Of a DNA stretch of 64,000 nucleotides, positions 58,919 through 64,000 are shown one piece after another; the stretch's first letter is position 1; each line of letters begins with the position of its first letter. The notes under the pieces are model-generated. The model did no database searches. It had not been told where the DNA came from and saw only the letters and a list, made by a program, of their open reading frames with translations. The translations under genes and the position numbers were made by a program. This DNA is from Bacteroidaceae bacterium (GTDB lineage: Bacteria; Bacteroidota; Bacteroidia; Bacteroidales; Bacteroidaceae): positions 1 to 64,000 of the forward strand of contig JAGCYD010000063.1 of assembly GCA_017960985.1 (NCBI GenBank). The letters are read 5' to 3'.

Positions 58919-61918
58919 ATGAAGAAATCACTTTCTTTATTCCTTGTTGTCATTCTTGGCAATTTGTTGATTAATGCCCAGCAACTGGCTTTTCCCGGTG
59001 CTGAAGGATTCGGAGCATACGCTTCTGGTGGACGCGGCGGACAAGTCGTGCATGTTACAAACCTCAATGCTTCAGGAGCAGGTTCCCTGGCCGACGCCGT
59101 CAGCGTGTCAGGACGCTTTGTCGTATTCGATGTAGGCGGCGTCATCGACATTACAGGCAAAAGCATCACCATTGCCAGCAATGTGACCATCGCCGGACAA
59201 ACGGCCCCAGGAGAAGGCATTACCATCTATGGTGGACGCGTGATTGCCTCAAAGGCAAAGAATGTGATTATCCGTTATATCCGTATGAGAGGCGGAAAGA
59301 GCATCAACAGTAGTAAGTGTACACTTACACTTGACGAATGTCAGAATGTTATCCTCGACCACTGTAGCGTATCATGGGGACCTTGGGACAACATACACAT
59401 AAAAGATGCGAACAATATCACATGGCAGAACACCATCATCGCAGAGGGCATTGAACCTCAGTACTTCGGCTCCATCACCGACGGCACACGCAACTGGACC
59501 ATCCACCATTGTCTGTGGATTAACAACAAGAGCCGTAATCCGAAGATGAAGTGCTATGTCGAGTATTATAATAATGTAGTATATAATTTCCAGAACGGAA
59601 TCATTGGAGGACACTCGGCGGCCGACAACTATCAAGATGTGATAAACAACTATTTCATTGCTGGTCCCAACGGGTCAAGCAAATATTTTGACCAATGGAC
59701 AGAAACCGACCACCTATACAGTTCGGGCAACTATATTGACAGTAACTGTGACGGATACCTCAACGGAAGCGCCATAACAGACTACAATGGTGCCACCGTG
59801 ATGTGGAACCGCTCTGTGGTTAGCTCAGGCCCGAGGAATATCGAGTCGGCAAGTGCCGCATATTATACCATTGTTGACCACTGCGGTTGCTCTCGTGTAC
59901 GCGACATTCACGATACACGCGCCATCAACCAACTGACTTCGTTAGGACGACAGGGAGCCTTCATCGGCAGTGAAGATGAAGTAGGCGGAATCGGCATGAT
60001 TGGCGGAGGACTCAACCCGACCGATACCGACAACGATGGTATGCCCGACAATTGGGAGAGCACCAATGGGCTGAATCCCAATGCAGACGACGCCAATGGC
60101 TATAACTTCAACAACGGGTACACCAACATCGAGAACTATGTAAACACGCTGTGCCAGAAGAGTGCCTACATGCTTTACCCCATGAACTTTGAAGCCTCAC
60201 TGACAAATGCCACAACGGCTCGCCTGACTTGGTCTAACTCAGGCACGGAAGGCATTGTCAACATAGAGGTGGAACAGTCGGAAGACGGCAAGAATTTTAC
60301 ACGCATACAGACACTTGGCGCCAATGCCACCTCAACCACAGTGAGCGGACTGACCGCCAAGAAAATCTATTATTTCCGTGCCAAAAATGTGGGAAACGGC
60401 ATCGAGTCGGTATATTCGAAAGTGGCTTCCGTTAACGACGAATACATGCGTCCTGGACAGGGTACACCGGCTGGAACTACGACATTTACGCCAAACAGCA
60501 GCAAACTTTACCGTATCATTAGTTATGCGTCTGCGGCATACAACTCATCTACTAATTATACAGGAGTGCCGAAATACTTGACCTTCAACGCCAATGGCTC
60601 GTTGGGAAGCACGACGGAATACCAATGGAACGACCCCGACCAGTTATGGGAAATCACACCCACCTCGGATGGCTGCTATATCCGCAACCATGGGTCGCAA
60701 ACCTATCTCACGCCCACCGACATTAACATCGACGGCACCACACGCATCGGCTCGACCACAACGCCCAACGTGTTTACCATCAACCACACAGCCGATGTTG
60801 TGGCTTCACAATCTGGCACAAGCCAGTCCATCGCCATGTTTCGCATCAATAGTCCATCAAACAACAATCAACAAATACGCGCCCAAGGTTTTGCCGACCA
60901 CTGGATTTGGGGAGGCGGAACTTGGGACCGTGCCGATATGGTGTTCACCTTCGTTGAACTGGACGCATCACTGGTACGCCTGTATCTAGGAAAATTGGAG
61001 AGCACCCTAAATTCAGCCATGCAACTGGCTCAAAGTGCTTCAACAGACGAAACACTGGGATACCCCTCCGAAGCCCTAAACACCTTCATGAATATAATCG
61101 TTGCCGCACAGGCTTTCTATGATGACATTGACCTCAACAATACAGCGCAAGAGGAGGTAAATAGTTGGGCGACGGCACTAACCAATGCCATGAACGAATT
61201 CCGTGCCACACAAATATACACCTTTACGGGATTCTCAAGCGAGTTAGCGTACAATATTTTCAGTTACGGTACTCACCCTAGCGCCAGCGATGCCAACGCA
61301 TCATCAAGTAACCCACGCCGCTACCTCTATAGTTCAAAGACACAGGACGGTCTGCGCGACTCGCTATACTACCGTGTTGGTCTTAGTGAAGACCAGATAA
61401 AGGCTGGTAGCACCGATCCCCTCACCACAGATCCCGCTGCCCTATGGGGCTTCTGTCAGGGTGTGAACGGATATGTTTATGCTCAGAACATGGCCACTGG
61501 TGCCTATCTGCAGATTGAAGATGTACTTTCGGAAGTCCCCGTTCCCGTCTATCCCTACTACGCGAAGATGGATAACGGAAAGAAGGCTTACTACATGAAC
61601 GCCAATGCACAAAGGGACCGCTGTTTCAATGTGGGCATCCAAGACGGGGATAGCGGCCCTGTAAACTTCTTCGCAGGAAATGCCGACCGCGTGCGCCTTC
61701 GCTGGGTTATCGAAGAATCTACTACAGAATACGAGGCCGCCATTATTGGTGACGCGAACAACGACGGAAAGATAGACAACAGCGATGTGGGGGTTCTTGT
61801 TTCCATGATTCTGTATAAAACGCCAGAAAATCTTGCACGAGGTGACATCAACAAAGACGGAAACATCTCCCTATCTGATGTTACATCTCTCGTCACCCGC
61901 ATTTACACAGCAAAATAA
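58919..61918 (+). CDS. Secreted multi-domain pectate lyase (PL1-type) with dockerin
   Basis: 999 aa. Signal MKKSLSLFLVVILGNLLINA. Residues ~22-400 are a right-handed beta-helix lyase (AFPGAEGFGAYASGGRGGQV, IRMRGGKSINSSKCTLTLDE, DHCSVSWGPWDNIHI). A calcium-type DTDNDGMPDNWE repeat ends it. Next a fibronectin III module (~420-505), a ricin/beta-trefoil-like region (~530-680), and a helical Ala/Asn-rich FIVAR-like segment (~685-765). A second module precedes the C-terminal dockerin (GDANNDGKIDNSDVGVLVSM, GDINKDGNISLSDVTSLV). Cuts pectin/polygalacturonate. A terminator follows. Confidence 0.87.
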   Translation: MKKSLSLFLVVILGNLLINAQQLAFPGAEGFGAYASGGRGGQVVHVTNLNASGAGSLADAVSVSGRFVVFDVGGVIDITGKSITIASNVTIAGQTAPGEGITIYGGRVIASKAKNVIIRYIRMRGGKSINSSKCTLTLDECQNVILDHCSVSWGPWDNIHIKDANNITWQNTIIAEGIEPQYFGSITDGTRNWTIHHCLWINNKSRNPKMKCYVEYYNNVVYNFQNGIIGGHSAADNYQDVINNYFIAGPNGSSKYFDQWTETDHLYSSGNYIDSNCDGYLNGSAITDYNGATVMWNRSVVSSGPRNIESASAAYYTIVDHCGCSRVRDIHDTRAINQLTSLGRQGAFIGSEDEVGGIGMIGGGLNPTDTDNDGMPDNWESTNGLNPNADDANGYNFNNGYTNIENYVNTLCQKSAYMLYPMNFEASLTNATTARLTWSNSGTEGIVNIEVEQSEDGKNFTRIQTLGANATSTTVSGLTAKKIYYFRAKNVGNGIESVYSKVASVNDEYMRPGQGTPAGTTTFTPNSSKLYRIISYASAAYNSSTNYTGVPKYLTFNANGSLGSTTEYQWNDPDQLWEITPTSDGCYIRNHGSQTYLTPTDINIDGTTRIGSTTTPNVFTINHTADVVASQSGTSQSIAMFRINSPSNNNQQIRAQGFADHWIWGGGTWDRADMVFTFVELDASLVRLYLGKLESTLNSAMQLAQSASTDETLGYPSEALNTFMNIIVAAQAFYDDIDLNNTAQEEVNSWATALTNAMNEFRATQIYTFTGFSSELAYNIFSYGTHPSASDANASSSNPRRYLYSSKTQDGLRDSLYYRVGLSEDQIKAGSTDPLTTDPAALWGFCQGVNGYVYAQNMATGAYLQIEDVLSEVPVPVYPYYAKMDNGKKAYYMNANAQRDRCFNVGIQDGDSGPVNFFAGNADRVRLRWVIEESTTEYEAAIIGDANNDGKIDNSDVGVLVSMILYKTPENLARGDINKDGNISLSDVTSLVTRIYTAK

Positions 61919-61924
61919 CATAAC

Positions 61925-61956
61925 AAGAAAAGCCTTCCGATTGGAAGGCTTTTCTT
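61925..61956 (+). terminator. Terminator after the pectate lyase gene
   Basis: Perfect 14-bp arms AAGAAAAGCCTTCC / GGAAGGCTTTTCTT with GATT loop. Confidence 0.88.
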
Positions 61957-61975
61957 GCGGTGCATACGGAACTCG
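61955..61975 (-). pseudogene. 3'-end remnant of tRNA-Asp
   Basis: The 21 bp match the 3' end of tRNA-Asp at 62079-62099 with two differences (GCGGTGCATACGGAACTCG here, GCGGTGCGTACGGGACTCG there). Both copies are followed on the minus strand by a hairpin terminator. The rest of a tRNA is not recognisable; GGGTCACGGGT at 62025-62035 is a T-arm-like fragment in the opposite direction. Confidence 0.5.
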
Positions 61976-62055
61976 CGCTCGGCTTGCCGCTTGCGTAGAG
62001 AAACGGAGCAAGAGCCCTGACCCAAAGGGTCACGGGTGATAGCATTACGCAATAA

Positions 62056-62080
62056 AAAAGCCTCCTAAACAGGAGGCTTT
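62056..62080 (-). terminator. Terminator of the tRNA operon
   Basis: 8-bp arms AGCCTCCT / AGGAGGCT with AAAC loop and a T-run on the minus strand, directly after tRNA-Asp. Confidence 0.8.
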
Positions 62081-62081
62081 G

Positions 62082-62156
62082 CGGTGCGTACGGGACTCGA
62101 ACCCGTGACCCCATGCGTGACAGGCATGTATTCTAACCAAGCTGAACTAACGCACC
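62082..62156 (-). tRNA. tRNA-Asp (GTC)
   Basis: 75 nt; acceptor GGTGCGT / ACGCACC, anticodon GTC in CCTGTCACGC, T-arm CACGGGTTCGAGTCCCGT, discriminator G. CCA not encoded. Last of four tRNAs on the minus strand. Confidence 0.96.
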
Positions 62157-62175
62157 AGACATTGTGTCAAAGATG

Positions 62176-62258
62176 TGGGTGGTGATGGATTCGAACCACC
62201 GAAGGCGAAAGCCAGCAGATTTACAGTCTGCCCCATTTGGCCACTCTGGTAACCACCC
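62176..62258 (-). tRNA. tRNA-Tyr (GTA)
   Basis: 83 nt with long variable arm; acceptor GGGTGGT / ATCACCC-type pairing, anticodon GTA in GACTGTAAATC, T-loop GTTCGAATC. CCA not encoded. Confidence 0.95.
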
Positions 62259-62296
62259 TTTGCAGACATTCTGCCGCTATATTCACCCTTTCAAAG

Positions 62297-62370
62297 TGAC
62301 TCCTGCGGGATTCAAACCCACAACCTTCTGATCCGTAGTCAGATGCTCTATTCAGTTGAGCTAAGGAGCC
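62297..62370 (-). tRNA. tRNA-Arg (ACG)
   Basis: 74 nt; acceptor GGCTCCT / AGGAGTC with one G-U pair, anticodon ACG in GACTACGGATC, T-loop GTTTGAATC. A34 is expected to be edited to inosine (TadA). Confidence 0.95.
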
Positions 62371-62377
62371 ATCTTTG

Positions 62378-62452
62378 TGGGCGCTGACGGATTCGAACCG
62401 CCGACCCTCTGCTTGTAAGGCAGACGCTCTGAACCAGCTGAGCTAAGCGCCC
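62378..62452 (-). tRNA. tRNA-Val (TAC)
   Basis: 75 nt; acceptor GGGCGCT / AGCGCCC, anticodon TAC in GCCTTACAAGC, T-loop GTTCGAATC. First of the Val-Arg-Tyr-Asp transcript. Confidence 0.95.
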
Positions 62453-62483
62453 TGTCGGAACCCCTGTTCCCGTTTTGCGGATA

Positions 62484-62491
62484 CAAAGGTA
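62484..62491 (-). promoter_or_regulatory. -7 box of the tRNA operon
   Basis: TACCTTTG on the minus strand, 31 nt before tRNA-Val. Confidence 0.65.
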
Positions 62492-62544
62492 CGACTTTTT
62501 CCTATACTACCAAAACTTTTGTGAAACTTTTTTCGACATGCGTT

Positions 62545-62913
62545 TTATTCGCTCATGGCCATCTCGCCATTTCCGCCAATAGGAAGCATCTCGTAGTTAC
62601 GACCCACCATTAATTTGGGCTCCACAGGGGCCACGATAGTGATGCAGACATTCGACATATCCTCTTCGGCCACATCGTAACGCGAGCGTATATTCAGTAC
62701 GCCGTTTTCAATGGACCAGAGAATGTTATTGCCAGAAATACTATCGGTGGAACGAACGCCCATCTCATAAGTATCGCCACTGACGAAGCGCACACGAGCC
62801 GGCACATTCACTTTAACGCCTTCGAAAGGCTTTGTTTCAACATTTTTTGCGTAGGCGGCAAACACCATCATGATGGCACTTACCAAAATCATCATCTTTT
62901 TCATAATCTTCAA
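62545..62913 (-). CDS. Small secreted protein, DUF2807-like N-terminal part
   Basis: 122 aa. Signal peptide (MKKMMILVSAIMMVFAAYA) at the start; two in-frame ATGs, 62913 and 62904, are possible. FEGVKVNVPARVRFVSGD, WSIENGVLNIRSRYD and CITIVAPVEPKLMVG resemble the beginning of DUF2807 (GIN-domain, head of putative adhesins), where strands of this kind repeat into a beta-helix. Here only about one turn is present, so it may be a short or truncated member. Confidence 0.6.
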   Translation of the reverse strand: MKIMKKMMILVSAIMMVFAAYAKNVETKPFEGVKVNVPARVRFVSGDTYEMGVRSTDSISGNNILWSIENGVLNIRSRYDVAEEDMSNVCITIVAPVEPKLMVGRNYEMLPIGGNGEMAMSE

Positions 62914-62991
62914 TCTTTTTACCTTAATACCTTAGTGTTTTTTACTTTCTCTTGTCCCCTCGCCAGGGAACTTTGTTTTTAGATGACGGTG

Positions 62992-62999
62992 CAAAGTTA
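62992..62999 (-). promoter_or_regulatory. -7 box of the DUF2807-like gene
   Basis: TAACTTTG on the minus strand, about 78 nt before the first ATG. Confidence 0.5.
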
Positions 63000-63280
63000 C
63001 TGCCTTTTTCATACCCAAACCAAACAAAAATGTGTTTTTCAACATAAAATCAGCGGTTTATTGACCTAAATCAAGTCCCGAATGACATTTTGGCACGATA
63101 TAAGTCTATCTTGACAATATGGCACTTATATATATTCACGCCCTTATACGCACGCGTACCTTAATAAATATATAAAGAAAAGAGGAGGCCTCATCATCAC
63201 GACGAAGCCTCCTCGGAACCTAAAAATAAGCAACTAAGGAGCAGGATTGCCCATACACTCCCCGTTATCACAATCACTTA
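63000..63280. other. Non-coding gap before the ammonium transporter
   Basis: Contains the alternating purine-pyrimidine tract TATACGCACGCGTAC (63145-63159), an AT-rich stretch and the amtB terminator. Nothing else recognised. Confidence 0.5.
63182..63214 (-). terminator. Terminator of the ammonium transporter gene
   Basis: 8-bp arms GAGGAGGC / GCCTCCTC; on the minus strand followed by TTTTCTTT, 67 bp past the stop. Confidence 0.75.
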
Positions 63281-64000
63281 TCAGTTGTAGGCACCTTCTC
63301 CATGTTCATATACATCGAGACCTTCCTCTTCTATACGGCGCTCAACGCGCAACCCGAAGGTGTACTTCAGCGTCAAGAAGATAATTATACCCAAAACAAA
63401 GGCAAATGCCGCTACAGCAACAGCACCGAGTGTTTGTACCCACACTGTTACTTCCACGCCATCGATTGCCGTATCGCAGAAAACGCCCGTCAGAACCGTA
63501 CCTACGAATCCACCTACACCATGTACGGATACAGCACCAACAGGGTCGTCTATGTGGAAAAACTTGTCAAGGACATTCACACTGATGCACATGAGCAACG
63601 ATGTCACGGCGCCAATAATAAAGGACGCACCTATCGACACGCAATCGCAACCAGCCGTGATTCCGACCAAACCGGCCAACACACCGTTGCAAACCATTGA
63701 AAGCGATGGCTTTCCGTCGAACAGCCATGTATAGGCCAAGGCCGTCAAACCACCGACAGCAGCTGCCATATTCGTCGTCACAAACACATGAGACATACTC
63801 ACGGCATTGGCATAGCCCGTAGCTGCCACAGTACTACAGGGGTTAAAGCCAAACCACCCCATCCACAAACAGAACACGCCAAGGGCGCAGAGTGTAAGCG
63901 AATGACCTGGAATAGCACGAGATTCACCATCCTTACCATACTTACCTACGCGGGGACCAAGCACCATAGCGCCAGCCAATGCCAACACGCCACCGCACAG
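63281..64000 (-). CDS. amtB: Ammonium transporter, C-terminal part (window edge)
   Basis: About 239 residues of the C-terminal half; the N-terminus lies outside the window. GKYGKDGESRAIPGHSLTL, GWFGFNPCST, NMAAAVGGLTALAYTWLFDG, and VGAVSVHGVGGFVGTVLTGV, whose His is one of the twin pore histidines. Inner-membrane trimer that takes up ammonium. The cytoplasmic tail (RRIEEEGLDVYEHGEGAYN) resembles tails that contact a PII protein; no glnK lies on this side. Confidence 0.95.
   Translation of the reverse strand: MCGGVLALAGAMVLGPRVGKYGKDGESRAIPGHSLTLCALGVFCLWMGWFGFNPCSTVAATGYANAVSMSHVFVTTNMAAAVGGLTALAYTWLFDGKPSLSMVCNGVLAGLVGITAGCDCVSIGASFIIGAVTSLLMCISVNVLDKFFHIDDPVGAVSVHGVGGFVGTVLTGVFCDTAIDGVEVTVWVQTLGAVAVAAFAFVLGIIIFLTLKYTFGLRVERRIEEEGLDVYEHGEGAYN

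Noticed and set aside
61893..62114. 73-codon frame over the tRNA-Asp end and remnant
   Set aside because: It reads through a tRNA 3' end and two terminators.

Overview
The window looks like a chromosome segment of a Bacteroidales bacterium, most likely a Prevotellaceae member from gut or rumen. Three things support this. Promoters follow the Bacteroidetes pattern (TTTG, 18-20 bp, TAnnTTTG) and are visible in front of about twenty genes. Many Bacteroidetes-type families are present: SusC/OMR-type TonB receptor, NigD-like, DUF4827, DUF4878, DUF6055, GldE, RprX/RprY-like two-component pair. Several secreted proteins are typical of plant-polysaccharide users (GH51 arabinofuranosidase, pectate lyase, xylose isomerase and xylulokinase, dockerin-like tails). 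No phage, insertion sequence, CRISPR array or rRNA was seen.

Layout, left to right. 1-3.7 kb: truncated glycosyltransferase, mtaB, a tiny lipoprotein, and the rpsF-rpsR-rplI operon. 3.8-9.1 kb: a secreted protein coupled to a DUF6055 metallopeptidase, a 55-aa membrane peptide, and an RprX/RprY-like histidine kinase-response regulator pair. 9.1-12.4 kb: translation genes (an EF-G paralogue with altered GTPase motifs, EF-P, L34). 12.5-16.9 kb: overlapping chain PASTA protein-rluD-ddl-acyltransferase-NigD-like lipoprotein. 17-20.3 kb: lipocalin-like lipoprotein, mnmA, a secreted protein. 20.4-23.6 kb: TPP riboswitch, TonB receptor and PnuT, a thiamine uptake operon. 23.6-27.3 kb: etfB-etfA-acyl-CoA dehydrogenase. 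27.4-31.2 kb: GH51, a palindromic 22/23-bp repeat array, and a CxxC-repeat dockerin protein. 31.3-42.3 kb: outer-membrane barrel, lipase-like hydrolase, AraC regulator, DUF4878, hemW, DUF4827, DHH phosphoesterase, secreted endonuclease I with dockerin, nhaD. 42.4-48.7 kb: complete tryptophan operon trpBEGDCFA. 48.7-49.3 kb: a non-coding region with a second 22-bp palindromic array. 49.3-54.2 kb: gldE, ssb, a YhcH-family gene, nrdG, nrdD. 54.3-58.7 kb: a direct/inverted repeat element, the SPFH-DUF4177-Arc operon, xylA and xylB. 58.9-61.9 kb: pectate lyase with dockerin. 61.9-64 kb: four tRNAs, a small secreted protein, and the C-terminal part of an ammonium transporter.

The most unusual signals are not ordinary genes. 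Two intergenic arrays share the same 22-23 bp period and are built from palindromes, but with different unit sequences. A family of GC-rich palindromes sits inside coding genes in frame (MnmA with a perfect 30-bp inverted repeat, MtaB, PnuT) and also in an intergenic gap. Two genes have a -7 box only 4-5 nt from the start codon, suggesting leaderless mRNAs. Positions were worked out by hand from the sequence; family names rest on motif recognition, not on database searches.
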